Shown piece by piece: positions 1-8,362 of a DNA stretch of 13,746 nucleotides. The first letter of the stretch is position 1. Each line of letters opens with the position of its first letter. This DNA comes from Megamonas sp. UBA1792. Lineage in GTDB: Bacteria; Bacillota_C; Negativicutes; Selenomonadales; Selenomonadaceae. The stretch covers positions 1 through 13,746 of the forward strand of contig DCFY01000092.1 in assembly GCA_002315155.1 (NCBI GenBank), given 5' to 3'. Position numbers and translations under genes: made by a program. Below the pieces are notes generated by a model that was not told the DNA's origin, did no database searches, and worked only from the letters and a program-made list of their open reading frames with translations.

Positions 1-1556
1 TCATCCGTCATATAGGGTCGGTTTACCGCTGCCTGGATTGCTGCCCATTTTTCCGGATATTTTTCTTTGAATTTATTTGAAGCCCACATAATAACCGGAA
101 TCTCAATCATATGCCGACTCGGATTTTCTTCGATATGTCCAGCAAAACCGGCTTCGTCATAAACTGCTTCACCATGATCCGGTACATAAATAACAAGCGT
201 TTCTTCATCACGAAATTTATCAATGATACCACTTACGATATAGTCATTATAATAAAGTGCATTATCATATTGTGCAATTACTTCTTTCTGTTTTTCTGTT
301 TTATCGAGTTTTATATCATCCTTCGTGAATTTTGTAAAAGCATAGGGAAAACGATTATAGTAAAGTCCATGTCCACCCATAAGATGTACTACATAAAAAT
401 TCTTGTCATCTGAACGTTCCGTAATTGCCTTATCAATAAGTGGAAAAAGCTCTTCATCAAGAATACCATAATCTTCCCTTGAATCACGAATGCGTGTAAA
501 CTGATGAACCTTGCTATGTTCTGCATAGATTTGCGCCACATTTCCCCAGATACCAGAACTTTCCTGATTAGACAGCCAATGCGTCTTATAGCCCGCCGCA
601 TTCATGACATCAATAAGATTATGATACTCATACCAGTCCTTATCGGATTCATGGTCGCAAAACGTAAAAAGTTCACTCAGTACAGCAATTGTCGTCGAAT
701 GAGGACTTATTACATCACGAAATACACCAAGCTCACCTTTTTCATTAAGTTCATCAAAATTTGGTGTATTCGGTAGATAATAACCATAAAGATGCATATG
801 GTTGCGATTCGTTGATTCTCCAAGAATAAACACAACATTTTTAATTTTACTATTATTCTCCGTTAAATCAATATCCGAAGTAACTTTTGCTGATAGTGTA
901 CGATATGCCTGCAAATTCTTGAAAGCAACTTCCGTTGAAGCATATGCCCGTTGGATTGGTAATAAATCATTGTTCCAAAAAAAATCCGTATAGACCGTAA
1001 ACATACGAACTGTATAAACAAAACATACAAAAAGCAAGCCCAGCACAAGACGATTTTGCAAATAACGACTTATATGCAAAAAAGAGAGCAACTGATATCT
1101 TTTTATACCAATTACTAAAACAAAAAAGATTAAAAATCCAATATACTCTTTAAATCCAACATACATATTCATAAATTCTACTATTTCATGCAAATTTGTT
1201 TCCAATAGAGAATTCACGATCCCTGCACCAATAAGAGCTTTATAATTATACATTGCAAAAGTTTCAATAAAAAACGGGATAAAGCTTATCACAAGCAGAA
1301 AAGACTTTACTAAACGTTTTACAAATGGTTTATAAAGCAATTGTAAAAGCATCGTAATCAAAAATGATGCTAAAAACAATGTACATCCATAACCAACCAT
1401 AACTTCAATTTTATTTGCATTTATGAGTGACCAAGCCATCGTAATATAATTCATTAAAAAAAACAGTATGAGAAATCCCTTGTTTCCCCAAAATATATCC
1501 TCTATGTATCCCAGTATCTTTAGTACTCTTATTTTGACTTTATTTTCTTTTAACAC
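1..1556 (-). CDS. Phosphoethanolamine transferase (EptA/CptA-type sulfatase-fold membrane enzyme), C-terminus cut by window edge
   Basis: This would transfer phosphoethanolamine from a phospholipid to a cell-envelope acceptor, probably lipid A or core sugar, on the periplasmic side of the inner membrane. I read 518 codons before the window ends; the family is usually about 520-570 residues, so most of it is present. About five hydrophobic segments lie in the first 185 residues (near 27-43, 52-74, 85-102, 138-150 and 170-184). The alkaline-phosphatase-like domain follows: GESTNRNHMHLYGY at 246-259 with Glu247 as metal ligand and Ser248/Thr249 around the nucleophile position, the HLMGGHG segment at 391-397, and PDHGE at 459-463 with the zinc-binding Asp-His pair. 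The start is a GTG preceded by a GGGGG run 6 bases upstream; no ATG fits nearby. It has its own promoter after the his operon terminator. The acceptor (lipid A, core or other glycan) cannot be told from sequence alone. Confidence 0.88.
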   Translation of the reverse strand, partial: MLKENKVKIRVLKILGYIEDIFWGNKGFLILFFLMNYITMAWSLINANKIEVMVGYGCTLFLASFLITMLLQLLYKPFVKRLVKSFLLVISFIPFFIETFAMYNYKALIGAGIVNSLLETNLHEIVEFMNMYVGFKEYIGFLIFFVLVIGIKRYQLLSFLHISRYLQNRLVLGLLFVCFVYTVRMFTVYTDFFWNNDLLPIQRAYASTEVAFKNLQAYRTLSAKVTSDIDLTENNSKIKNVVFILGESTNRNHMHLYGYYLPNTPNFDELNEKGELGVFRDVISPHSTTIAVLSELFTFCDHESDKDWYEYHNLIDVMNAAGYKTHWLSNQESSGIWGNVAQIYAEHSKVHQFTRIRDSREDYGILDEELFPLIDKAITERSDDKNFYVVHLMGGHGLYYNRFPYAFTKFTKDDIKLDKTEKQKEVIAQYDNALYYNDYIVSGIIDKFRDEETLVIYVPDHGEAVYDEAGFAGHIEENPSRHMIEIPVIMWASNKFKEKYPEKWAAIQAAVNRPYMTD

Positions 1557-1632
1557 ACTTTTCCCCCATTTTATGCATATCCAAGATAATACGCCCTTAT
1601 CAAATAAAATTTATATTATTTCCTAACTCAAC

Positions 1633-1661
1633 ATTTTAGCTTACATTAGCAACTTTTTCAA
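1633..1661 (-). promoter_or_regulatory. Sigma-70-type promoter for the phosphoethanolamine transferase gene
   Basis: On the minus strand there is a TTGAAA -35 box (1661-1656), a 17-base spacer and a TAAAAT -10 box (1638-1633). It lies between the his operon terminator and the GTG start at 1556, giving a leader of about 70 bases. The boxes and spacing are seen directly; activity is inferred. Confidence 0.6.
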
Positions 1662-1690
1662 TAAAAATATGCACAATAAAAATATAATTC

Positions 1691-1732
1691 AAAAAAAACA
1701 AAGCATTGCACAAAAATCAATACAATGCCCTG
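1691..1732 (-). terminator. Intrinsic terminator of the his operon
   Basis: Read on the minus strand, CAGGGCATTG (1732-1723) pairs with CAATGCTTTG (1708-1699), a 10-bp stem with two G-U pairs. It is followed at once by eight U (1698-1691). It lies 27 bases after the stop codon of the last operon gene and separates the operon from the phosphoethanolamine transferase gene. The rest of the 1557-1758 gap holds only that gene's promoter and leader. Confidence 0.85.
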
Positions 1733-1758
1733 CTTTTTTAGATATCATTAAACATTTA

Positions 1759-2511
1759 TTATTTTTCTATTTTTCCTACAGTTGCTGCATAAACAACAAA
1801 TGATTTTTCGCCATCGAGACCAAGTACTTTATTTAGCACATTATCATAAAATGCTCCAACTGCGCAGGTCCCTGTACGAATCGTATAAGCTGCAAGATAA
1901 AGATTTTGGCAAACGTGACCGGCATCAATAAAAAGATAACGATAAGCTCGCTCACCAAACATATACGTCATACGTTCAAGCTCAGCAACCCAGATAAAAG
2001 TCACAGCACTTGCTTTGACCATGTTCACCGCCTTGAATCCCTTCAGAATACGTTCTTGTACATCTTCTGCGACGTCAATTGGGATAAGCACATGTTTCAA
2101 TGCTAAAAAGCGATAAATTCCAGGCTTCAAACTTTCAACATGCTGAATATAGAGATATGTCTCAAATGCATGACGTGCTCCGGCAGATGGCACAGTCCGC
2201 ATCGTACCATTGCCACTCAGCCCCATCTTTACCCCCTGGGTACACCAGAGCATATATGACAGCTCTTTCATTGTAAGAGGCTCTTCACTGTACGCACGTA
2301 CGGTTGCACGGAGCTCAACAAGCTCGAGAAAATTAACCTGCTGATCTGGAAAAAGATCCGGCTCCGGTAAAGGAATGATCTTCGTCCCTTGTACACAAGG
2401 GATCTCAATAGGCGGAGGCGGCAATTTTTGCTCATATTTTGTATTTTGGCAGTTTTCCAGACGAGAAGCTATCATATATTGTTGTCCTTCTGAAGTTTTC
2501 ATTTGACTCAT
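1759..2511 (-). CDS. SagB/ThcOx-family FMN-dependent dehydrogenase (nitroreductase fold), last gene of the his operon
   Basis: The 250-residue product belongs to the nitroreductase superfamily, in the branch related to SagB/ThcOx, enzymes that oxidise azolines in peptide natural products using FMN. Visible signs are the FMN-phosphate region RATVRAYSEEPL at 68-79, the TVPSAGARHAFETYL segment at 106-120, the family-typical DAGHVCQNLYLAA at 196-208 and a Gly-rich GTCAVGAF at 214-221. A GTG at 2517 would extend it by two codons, but a GGAG box sits 7 bases before the ATG at 2511, so I prefer that start. It begins two bases after the hisIE stop, so it is cotranscribed with hisIE. No cyclodehydratase, precursor peptide or exporter is nearby, so a role in a modified peptide is not supported here. 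Its substrate is unknown; a role linked to histidine metabolism is only suggested by position. Confidence 0.82.
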   Translation of the reverse strand: MSQMKTSEGQQYMIASRLENCQNTKYEQKLPPPPIEIPCVQGTKIIPLPEPDLFPDQQVNFLELVELRATVRAYSEEPLTMKELSYMLWCTQGVKMGLSGNGTMRTVPSAGARHAFETYLYIQHVESLKPGIYRFLALKHVLIPIDVAEDVQERILKGFKAVNMVKASAVTFIWVAELERMTYMFGERAYRYLFIDAGHVCQNLYLAAYTIRTGTCAVGAFYDNVLNKVLGLDGEKSFVVYAATVGKIEK

Positions 2512-2513
2512 GC

Positions 2514-3215
2514 TCACACTCCCGGACGTTTTCCTGTTTTGCCTTCAAACTTATGATATTGCCCACCACTTCTACGGTTCATTAGCTCACCAAAAAGCTC
2601 TTCTGGTAAAATATTGTGGAAAGCTAAAAGAACCAGACAATGATACCACAGATCGCCCATTTCATAGAGGATTGCTTCCCGTTTCATATTTTTTGAAGCA
2701 ATAATTGTTTCCACAGCTTCCTCCCCGACTTTTTTCAGAATCTTATCCTGTCCTTTATCGAAAAGATAATTCGTATATGATCCTTCTACCGGATTGAGTT
2801 TACGATCCTGAATAACCACATATAAATCGTTAAGCACTTTTACTAGTGAGCTCTTTACTGTGTCATCTTCCTTAAGTACAGCAATACTCTTTTTATCTTC
2901 ATCAAGACGACGACCACTAAAACAGGAATACGAACCAGTATGACAAGCAACACCAGTCTGGTGCACTCGTACAAGCAGCGTATCGCCATCACAATCGTAG
3001 GAAATTTCCTTTATCTTCTGTGTATTTCCTGAGGTTTCACCTTTTTGCCAAAGTTTTTGACGGCTGCGGCTGAAAAACCATGTATAGCCTGTCTTTAAAG
3101 TCTTTTTCAGCGAATCTTCATTCATATAGGCAAGCATAAGCACCTGCCCATTTTCTTCCTGTATCACTGCTGGTACAAGCCCTTTTTCATCAAACTTTAT
3201 CATTGAAATATCCAT
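2514..3215 (-). CDS. hisIE: Bifunctional phosphoribosyl-AMP cyclohydrolase / phosphoribosyl-ATP pyrophosphatase
   Basis: This fused enzyme performs steps 2 and 3 of histidine synthesis: it removes pyrophosphate from phosphoribosyl-ATP and then opens the adenine ring of phosphoribosyl-AMP. The 233 residues match the usual length of HisIE fusions. The HisI domain (about 1-108) has the [19 protein letters not shown] motif at 46-64 and zinc-type cysteines at 75, 91 and 98. The HisE domain (about 125-213) has KVGEEAVE at 162-169 and the acidic/His set around Glu185, Asp188 and His192 of the all-alpha MazG-like fold. The reading frame is open 24 bases further upstream to an ATG at 3239, but that would place the GGAGGT box inside the gene. 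The ATG at 3215 lies 9 bases after that box and overlaps the hisF stop as TGATG, which suggests translational coupling. Confidence 0.96.
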   Translation of the reverse strand: MDISMIKFDEKGLVPAVIQEENGQVLMLAYMNEDSLKKTLKTGYTWFFSRSRQKLWQKGETSGNTQKIKEISYDCDGDTLLVRVHQTGVACHTGSYSCFSGRRLDEDKKSIAVLKEDDTVKSSLVKVLNDLYVVIQDRKLNPVEGSYTNYLFDKGQDKILKKVGEEAVETIIASKNMKREAILYEMGDLWYHCLVLLAFHNILPEELFGELMNRRSGGQYHKFEGKTGKRPGV

Positions 3216-3973
3216 CACAACCTTACCTCCACTCCACATGATCTTAAATACTCTTTTACCTGTCTCACAGTAAACTGTCCATAGTGGAATACGGATGCTG
3301 CAAGTACAGCATCCGCCTTCCCCGCTGTAAGAACTTCATAAAAATGCTTCAATTCACCAGCACCACCCGATGCAATGACCGGAACATTCACTGTCTCAGA
3401 TACAGCACGCGTCAGCGGTATATCATAACCATCTTTAGTCCCATCGCAGTCCATGCTCGTAAGCAATATCTCACCAGCACCAAGAGCAACCGCCTTTTTT
3501 ACCCATTCAAGGCAGTCAAGTCCCGTTGGCGTACGACCACCATTAATATAAACTTCCCATTTATTTTCACCAGAACGGCGTGCATCAACAGCCAGTACAA
3601 TGCATTGACTGCCAAACTTTTCTGCTCCCTGACGGATGATATCCGGATTTTTAATTGCCGCGGTATTTAATGAAGTTTTATCTGCGCCCGCCTTGAGCAT
3701 GGCACGCATATCTTCCACCGTACGAATACCGCCACCAACTGTAAACGGAATAAACACTTGTGATGCACAGGCGGATGCTACCTGCACCATCGTACTGCGC
3801 TTTTCATTTGACGCCGTTATATCGAGAAATACAAGCTCATCAGCTCGTTCCATATCGTAGCGTGCAGCTAACTCTACTGGATCACCAGCATCGCGCAATC
3901 CAACAAAATTCATGCCTTTTACAACACGTCCGGCATTTACGTCAAGACAAGGAATAATTCGTTTCGTATACAT
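3215..3973 (-). CDS. hisF: Imidazole glycerol phosphate synthase, cyclase subunit
   Basis: HisF joins ammonia delivered by HisH to PRFAR, giving imidazole glycerol phosphate and AICAR (step 5). It is a 252-residue (beta/alpha)8 barrel, the normal family length. The N-terminus [12 protein letters not shown] places the catalytic Asp at residue 11, and the second catalytic Asp is at 130 in LAVDARR. Phosphate-binding loops VGGGIRT (79-85) and the later ASGGAGE segment are present. The frame extends upstream to 4000, but those extra nine residues are unlike the family. The ATG at 3973 has AAGGAGG (3989-3983) nine bases upstream, inside the end of hisA. It is separated from hisA by 4 bases and overlaps hisIE by 1 base. 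Confidence 0.97.
   Translation of the reverse strand: MYTKRIIPCLDVNAGRVVKGMNFVGLRDAGDPVELAARYDMERADELVFLDITASNEKRSTMVQVASACASQVFIPFTVGGGIRTVEDMRAMLKAGADKTSLNTAAIKNPDIIRQGAEKFGSQCIVLAVDARRSGENKWEVYINGGRTPTGLDCLEWVKKAVALGAGEILLTSMDCDGTKDGYDIPLTRAVSETVNVPVIASGGAGELKHFYEVLTAGKADAVLAASVFHYGQFTVRQVKEYLRSCGVEVRL
3225..3230 (-). promoter_or_regulatory. Ribosome binding site that fixes the hisIE start
   Basis: The minus strand reads GGAGGT here, inside the last codons of hisF and nine bases before the ATG at 3215. A longer frame starting at 3239 would swallow this site, so it decides in favour of the shorter hisIE protein. Confidence 0.8.
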
Positions 3974-3977
3974 TATA

Positions 3978-4706
3978 CTATTCCTCCTTCGACAGTGCAA
4001 TTGCTGCCTTCAAGTCCACGGCACCAGTATAAATTGCCTTACCGACAATGACACCCTCGATGCCATCCTTTTCCAATGCTTTTAGTACGCGAATATCTTC
4101 TATAGAGCTCACACCGCCCGAAGCAATGACTTTTATACCACTAAGCCTCGCAAGATTTGCAGTCGCTTCGACATTCACTCCATTGAGCATACCATCGCGT
4201 GAAATATCTGTATAGATAATCGTCTTTACGCCAGCCTTTGCCATTTCCTTTGCAAGCACTTCAACACGGATATTGCCCGATATTCCCCATCCATTCACCG
4301 CAACAACACCATCTTTTGCATCAATACCAACAACGATGCGTTCACCGTATCGTTGGCAAGCTTCTCTGACGAGCTCAGGCGCCTGTACCGCCACTGAACC
4401 AAGAATTACACGCTGCACACCGAGCTGCAACACCATATCAATATTTTCCATCGTTCGAATGCCTCCACCAAGTTCAACAGGAATATCCACTGCAGCGATA
4501 ATAGCCTGTACAGCGTTAAGACTCATCGGCTTACCCGCGAGTGCCCCATCCAGATCAACAAGATGAAGATACTCCGCCCCCTGTGAGGTCCATTTTTTTG
4601 CCATTGCAGACGGACTATCCGAAAAAATAGTTTCCTTCTTAAAATCTCCCTTTAAAAGGCGCACACATTTGCCACCGCGAATATCAATCGCCGGAAAAAC
4701 AATCAT
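3978..4706 (-). CDS. hisA: ProFAR isomerase (5'-phosphoribosylformimino-AICAR isomerase)
   Basis: HisA catalyses the Amadori rearrangement of ProFAR to PRFAR, step 4 of the pathway. The 242-residue product is a (beta/alpha)8 barrel of typical length and the paralogue of HisF encoded next to it. The N-terminus [17 protein letters not shown] carries the catalytic Asp8; the second catalytic Asp is residue 129 in VVGIDAKDG. Phosphate-site motifs ELGGGIRT (78-85) and ASGGVSS near the C-terminus are visible. The ATG at 4706 has GGAGG nine bases upstream. The 42-base gap to hisH is the widest inside the operon and holds only this ribosome binding site. Confidence 0.97.
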   Translation of the reverse strand: MIVFPAIDIRGGKCVRLLKGDFKKETIFSDSPSAMAKKWTSQGAEYLHLVDLDGALAGKPMSLNAVQAIIAAVDIPVELGGGIRTMENIDMVLQLGVQRVILGSVAVQAPELVREACQRYGERIVVGIDAKDGVVAVNGWGISGNIRVEVLAKEMAKAGVKTIIYTDISRDGMLNGVNVEATANLARLSGIKVIASGGVSSIEDIRVLKALEKDGIEGVIVGKAIYTGAVDLKAAIALSKEE

Positions 4707-4748
4707 CTACTGTATCCTCCTCGCCGTATCTATCAAAATCACATGGTA

Positions 4749-5360
4749 TTATCCATCAATAAAACTTTGCAAAATAGTCAAACCGATATCGCCTGATTTT
4801 TCCGGATGAAACTGCGTTGCCTGTATATTATCTCTGGCAATAGCGGCTGTAAGACGTTGTCCATATTCCGTATATGCCGTTATGATCGCTGGTTCTTCCG
4901 GTACTGCATGGAAACTATGAACAAAATATACATAGGCGGTCTCCGGCAGCTTCGCAAACAAATGAATATTTTGCTTTGCCTCTGTTAAAATCAGTGAGTT
5001 CCATCCCATATGTGGTATTTTCAATCCTGCTGCGTTAATTTTTTTGACTTGTCCTTTGAAAATACCAAGGCCCTTTGCCTCTGGAGATTCTTCACTACCC
5101 TCAAAAAGGATCTGCAAACCGACACAAATGCCAAGCAATGGTTTGCCTGCAGCAATTGATTTGCGAATTATTGGAATAAGCCCCGAAGCTTCAAGATTTT
5201 TCATGCAGTCACCAAACGCCCCTACGCCCGGAAGGACGACCTTATTTGCTTTTTCAATAACGTCTGCATCATTTGTAACAACAACATCGGCCCCGAGTCG
5301 GACAAATGCTTTTTCAACGCTAAAAAGATTTCCTACACCGTAGTCTATGATTGCTATCAT
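4749..5360 (-). CDS. hisH: Imidazole glycerol phosphate synthase, glutamine amidotransferase subunit
   Basis: HisH hydrolyses glutamine and passes ammonia to HisF; the two form the heterodimeric synthase. The 203-residue class I amidotransferase has the nucleophile Cys79 in GICVGLQ and the His185/Glu187 pair in FHPEKSGD, which completes the triad. The N-terminus IAIIDYGVGNL is typical, as is PGVGAFGDCM (44-53). The frame is open to a GTG at 5366, but AGGAGG (5374-5369) lies 8 bases before the ATG at 5360, so I use the ATG. It lies 12 bases after the hisB stop. hisF is two genes downstream, with hisA between. Confidence 0.97.
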   Translation of the reverse strand: MIAIIDYGVGNLFSVEKAFVRLGADVVVTNDADVIEKANKVVLPGVGAFGDCMKNLEASGLIPIIRKSIAAGKPLLGICVGLQILFEGSEESPEAKGLGIFKGQVKKINAAGLKIPHMGWNSLILTEAKQNIHLFAKLPETAYVYFVHSFHAVPEEPAIITAYTEYGQRLTAAIARDNIQATQFHPEKSGDIGLTILQSFIDG

Positions 5361-5372
5361 ATTCACTGCCTC

Positions 5373-5957
5373 CTATAAAACACCTTTTGTCGAAAGTACA
5401 CCTTGTATACGTGAATCAATTTCTACTGCTTGGCGTAGTGCATGACCCAATGCTTTAAAAATCGCTTCTACCTTGTGATGTGAATTTCTGCCATACAGCA
5501 CCTTTACATGAAGCGTGATACCCGCATGAACAGCAAAGGCCCGCAAAAATTCTTCTGTAAGTTCTGTATCATAGTCACCAATCATCGGTGCCATTTCACC
5601 AACTTCATAGACAAGATATGGACGACCGCTGATGTCTAAAGACACAAAGGCCAACGCTTCATCCATTGGCAAATAAAAAGTTCCATAGCGAGAAATACCC
5701 ACTTTATCTCCCAGTGCAATCTTTAAGGCGTTTCCCATTGCGATCCCTATGTCCTCAATCGAGTGATGACCATCGACATCAATATCTCCATCACAATTCA
5801 GCTCAAGATCAAAAAGACCATGTGCTATAAAAAGTGTAAGCATATGATCAAAAAAACCAATACCTGTGTCAATATCGCTTATACCTTGTCCATCTATATT
5901 CAATGTAAGCTCAATGCCTGTTTCCGCTGTCTTTCTTACAACATGTGCTGCCCTCAT
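5373..5957 (-). CDS. hisB: Imidazoleglycerol-phosphate dehydratase (monofunctional)
   Basis: HisB dehydrates imidazole glycerol phosphate to imidazole acetol phosphate (step 6). The 194-residue product is the dehydratase alone; it lacks the N-terminal histidinol-phosphatase domain found in enterobacterial HisB. Metal-binding motifs are clear: FDHML at 36-40, DGHHSIEDIGIAMG at 62-75, and NSHHKVEAIFKALGHALRQA at 158-177. The C-terminal VLSTKGVL matches the family ending. The ATG at 5957 follows the hisC stop by 4 bases; its AGAGGG-type ribosome binding site lies within the last codons of hisC. Confidence 0.97.
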   Translation of the reverse strand: MRAAHVVRKTAETGIELTLNIDGQGISDIDTGIGFFDHMLTLFIAHGLFDLELNCDGDIDVDGHHSIEDIGIAMGNALKIALGDKVGISRYGTFYLPMDEALAFVSLDISGRPYLVYEVGEMAPMIGDYDTELTEEFLRAFAVHAGITLHVKVLYGRNSHHKVEAIFKALGHALRQAVEIDSRIQGVLSTKGVL

Positions 5958-5961
5958 GAAA

Positions 5962-7020
5962 TCATCTTCCCTCTAAAAAATCTTTGATTGCCTTATAAAG
6001 AAAATCATTTTCTTCACGTGTTCCCATCGAAATACGCAGGCAATTTTCCAGATGTGGTGCATTGCCAAAACTGCGGATGCCAATACCAATATTTTCAAAA
6101 TATGTGTTGAGTTCTGCAGCTTTATCATATTTTATGAGAATAAAATTTGTTTCCGACGGATATACCGTAAATCCCTCAAATCTTTTAAAAGCTTCCTGCA
6201 TACGCTTGCGTTCCGCAACATACATCTGAATACGCGGCACAAACTCATGACGCATTTGATAGACAATATCTGCCGTTACAAGTGACATAACATTCACATG
6301 ATAAGGCATACATGCCTTACTTACCATATCCGTTATTTTTTCACTAGCAAGCATATAGCCAACCCGCACAGCCGCAAGACCGTATGCCTTGGAAAATGTC
6401 CGTGCGATAATCATATTCGGATATTTTTGCAAAAGACCAGCTGCTGATTCACCGTGGAATTCAACATAAGCTTCATCTATTACAAAAGCACAGGCAATAT
6501 TTTGCGCTATATACTCAATATCAGGCAGTGATATGACATTTCCTGTCGGATTGTTTGGTGTACAAATAACAGCGAGTGATGCCTTGTTTTCCACAACGGC
6601 ATTGACAAAGGCTTCTACATCCAGCGAATAGTCATCCTTAAGATCTACAGTAATACCTGTTGCTTCACTTTCTTTAGCATAAATCGTATACATTGAGAAT
6701 GATGGCTGTGGATAAACAATTTTATGCATTTTTCCACCAAAAGCAAAAAAAAGCTTTTCAAGGATTTCGCTTGAGCCATTTGCTATAAGAATATTGCCCT
6801 TCTGTAAAGAAAAGCTATCCGCGATCTGCTGCTTGAGATCTTCCATTTCTTCATTTGGATAACGATTGAAAGCAACACGCGACAAACGCCCCATGATTCT
6901 GTCTTCGACAACTGGTGGCAGATTCATATTGCTTTCATTCGCATTCAACTTGATTTTCCAATCACGTTCTACAACATCATAGGATGGCATCTTTGCCAGC
7001 CCTGCTCTATATTTTAACAT
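5962..7020 (-). CDS. hisC: Histidinol-phosphate aminotransferase
   Basis: HisC is a pyridoxal-phosphate enzyme that transfers an amino group from glutamate to imidazole acetol phosphate (step 7). The 352 residues match the fold type I family. Seen are the substrate-binding LNANESN at 25-31, the CTPNNPTG loop at 153-160, the cofactor-contacting IDEAYVEF at 181-188, and the Schiff-base Lys211 in RTFSKAYGLAAVRVGY with the conserved Arg219. The start ATG at 7020 follows the hisD stop by one base, with an AGAGGA box in the last hisD codons. Some HisC-type enzymes also accept aromatic amino acids; this cannot be decided here. Confidence 0.96.
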   Translation of the reverse strand: MLKYRAGLAKMPSYDVVERDWKIKLNANESNMNLPPVVEDRIMGRLSRVAFNRYPNEEMEDLKQQIADSFSLQKGNILIANGSSEILEKLFFAFGGKMHKIVYPQPSFSMYTIYAKESEATGITVDLKDDYSLDVEAFVNAVVENKASLAVICTPNNPTGNVISLPDIEYIAQNIACAFVIDEAYVEFHGESAAGLLQKYPNMIIARTFSKAYGLAAVRVGYMLASEKITDMVSKACMPYHVNVMSLVTADIVYQMRHEFVPRIQMYVAERKRMQEAFKRFEGFTVYPSETNFILIKYDKAAELNTYFENIGIGIRSFGNAPHLENCLRISMGTREENDFLYKAIKDFLEGR

Positions 7021-7021
7021 A

Positions 7022-8362
7022 TCATTCCAGTCCTCTCAAACGAATTGCATTTGCATGTGCCTGCAAACCTTCAGCTTCTGCCAGACGTACAATATCTGAC
7101 TGCGCAGCGCTGAGCGCTGCCTTTGTATATGAAATAATGCTCGTGCGCTTCATAAAAGTTTCTACATTCAAGACAGAATAATAGCGTGCTGTACCACCAG
7201 TTGGCAGGACATGGTTAGGTCCGGCAAAATAATCACCAAGCGGCTCTGGTGAATAAGCTCCGAGGAATACGGCCCCAGCATGGTGTATATATGGTAAAAG
7301 CTGAAAGGGCTGTTCCGTAAGAATTTCCATATGCTCTGGAGCTGATATATTGGCAAGTTTTATTGCCTGCATGATATTATCGGCAATAATAATAAGTCCA
7401 TTACGATCAAGCGATGCTTGCGCGATCTCTTTTCGTGGCAGCTGCTGCAGCTGTTTTTCTATCTCTATGATAACCTTATGCGCAAGCGCTTCATCATCCG
7501 TGATTATGATACTTGATGCCAGTCTGTCGTGTTCTGCCTGGCTCAGCATATCCGCTGCTGTATAAGCGGGATCAGCTGTTTTATCAGCAACGATAAGAAT
7601 TTCACTAGGCCCAGCTAACATATCAATATCACAATGACCATAAACAGCCTTTTTGGCAAGTGTCACAAAAATATTTCCCGGTCCCGTAATTTTATCAACG
7701 GACGGAATTGTTTCCGTACCAAAAGCCATCGCAGCAATCGCTTGTGCTCCACCAATCTTATAAACATTTGAGACACCAGCTTCCCGCGCTGCTATAAGTA
7801 CATATGGATTAATTTTTCCATTCTTTGGCGGTACCATCATAATAATTTCACTGACACCGGCAACCACCGCCGGTACAGCATTCATAATAACAGAAGATGG
7901 ATACGCTGCCGTTCCACCTGGTACATAGATTCCTACACGATCAAGAGGAATAATCGACTGACCAAGGATTGAACCAGCTTCACGATAGGTCATCCATGAG
8001 TTCGGTTTTTGTTCCTCATGATAGCGGCGAACATTTGCAGCGGCCTTGCGAAGCGATGCCACGACTTCTGGATCTGCTTCTTTTTCCGCAGCTTCATACT
8101 CTGCTTCAGTTACAAGAAAATTTTCTGCCTTTGTGTCAACCCGATCAATAAGCTTTGTATATTTAATGACAGCTGCATCACCATCTCTGCGCACATCATT
8201 GATAATTCGATCAACAATCTGCGCTGCTGTCAAGTCTTCACCAAAAAGTTTTTTATTACTTTCACGGATTTTTGAATCGAGTTTAACTTCATCAAAAGCC
8301 TCTTTTTTCAACAATTTTTCAATCCCTGTAATACCGATTTCACTTACTTTTACAACCCTCAT
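7022..8362 (-). CDS. hisD: Histidinol dehydrogenase
   Basis: HisD performs the last two oxidations, histidinol to histidinal to histidine, using two NAD+ and a zinc ion. The 446 residues are slightly longer than the usual 430 or so. Zinc ligands are visible as Gln275 and His278 in SQAEHDRL, Asp377 in LGDYFAGPNH, and His436 near the C-terminus. The catalytic Glu343-His344 pair sits in SAPEHMEI. The signature run VDKITGPGNIFVTLAKK (222-238) and AGPSEILIVAD (250-260) are also present. The ATG at 8362 overlaps the hisG stop as ATGA, with only a weak GGGG box upstream, so its translation probably depends on ribosomes finishing hisG. Confidence 0.97.
   Translation of the reverse strand: MRVVKVSEIGITGIEKLLKKEAFDEVKLDSKIRESNKKLFGEDLTAAQIVDRIINDVRRDGDAAVIKYTKLIDRVDTKAENFLVTEAEYEAAEKEADPEVVASLRKAAANVRRYHEEQKPNSWMTYREAGSILGQSIIPLDRVGIYVPGGTAAYPSSVIMNAVPAVVAGVSEIIMMVPPKNGKINPYVLIAAREAGVSNVYKIGGAQAIAAMAFGTETIPSVDKITGPGNIFVTLAKKAVYGHCDIDMLAGPSEILIVADKTADPAYTAADMLSQAEHDRLASSIIITDDEALAHKVIIEIEKQLQQLPRKEIAQASLDRNGLIIIADNIMQAIKLANISAPEHMEILTEQPFQLLPYIHHAGAVFLGAYSPEPLGDYFAGPNHVLPTGGTARYYSVLNVETFMKRTSIISYTKAALSAAQSDIVRLAEAEGLQAHANAIRLRGLE

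Noticed and set aside
111..1048. Small frames on both strands at the left end
   Set aside because: A continuous minus-strand frame from 1556 to the window edge encodes a phosphoethanolamine transferase with catalytic motifs, which explains this region.
1759..2517. A thiazole/oxazole-modified peptide cluster around the SagB-like gene
   Set aside because: No cyclodehydratase, precursor peptide, protease or exporter gene is adjacent; the gene is embedded in the his operon.
3216..3239. Longer hisIE starting at the ATG at 3239
   Set aside because: It would overlap hisF by 25 bases and place the GGAGGT ribosome binding site inside the gene; the extra residues do not look like the family N-terminus.
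3974..4000. Longer hisF with nine extra N-terminal residues
   Set aside because: HisF proteins begin close to the [12 protein letters not shown] motif, and AAGGAGG sits at correct spacing before the ATG at 3973.
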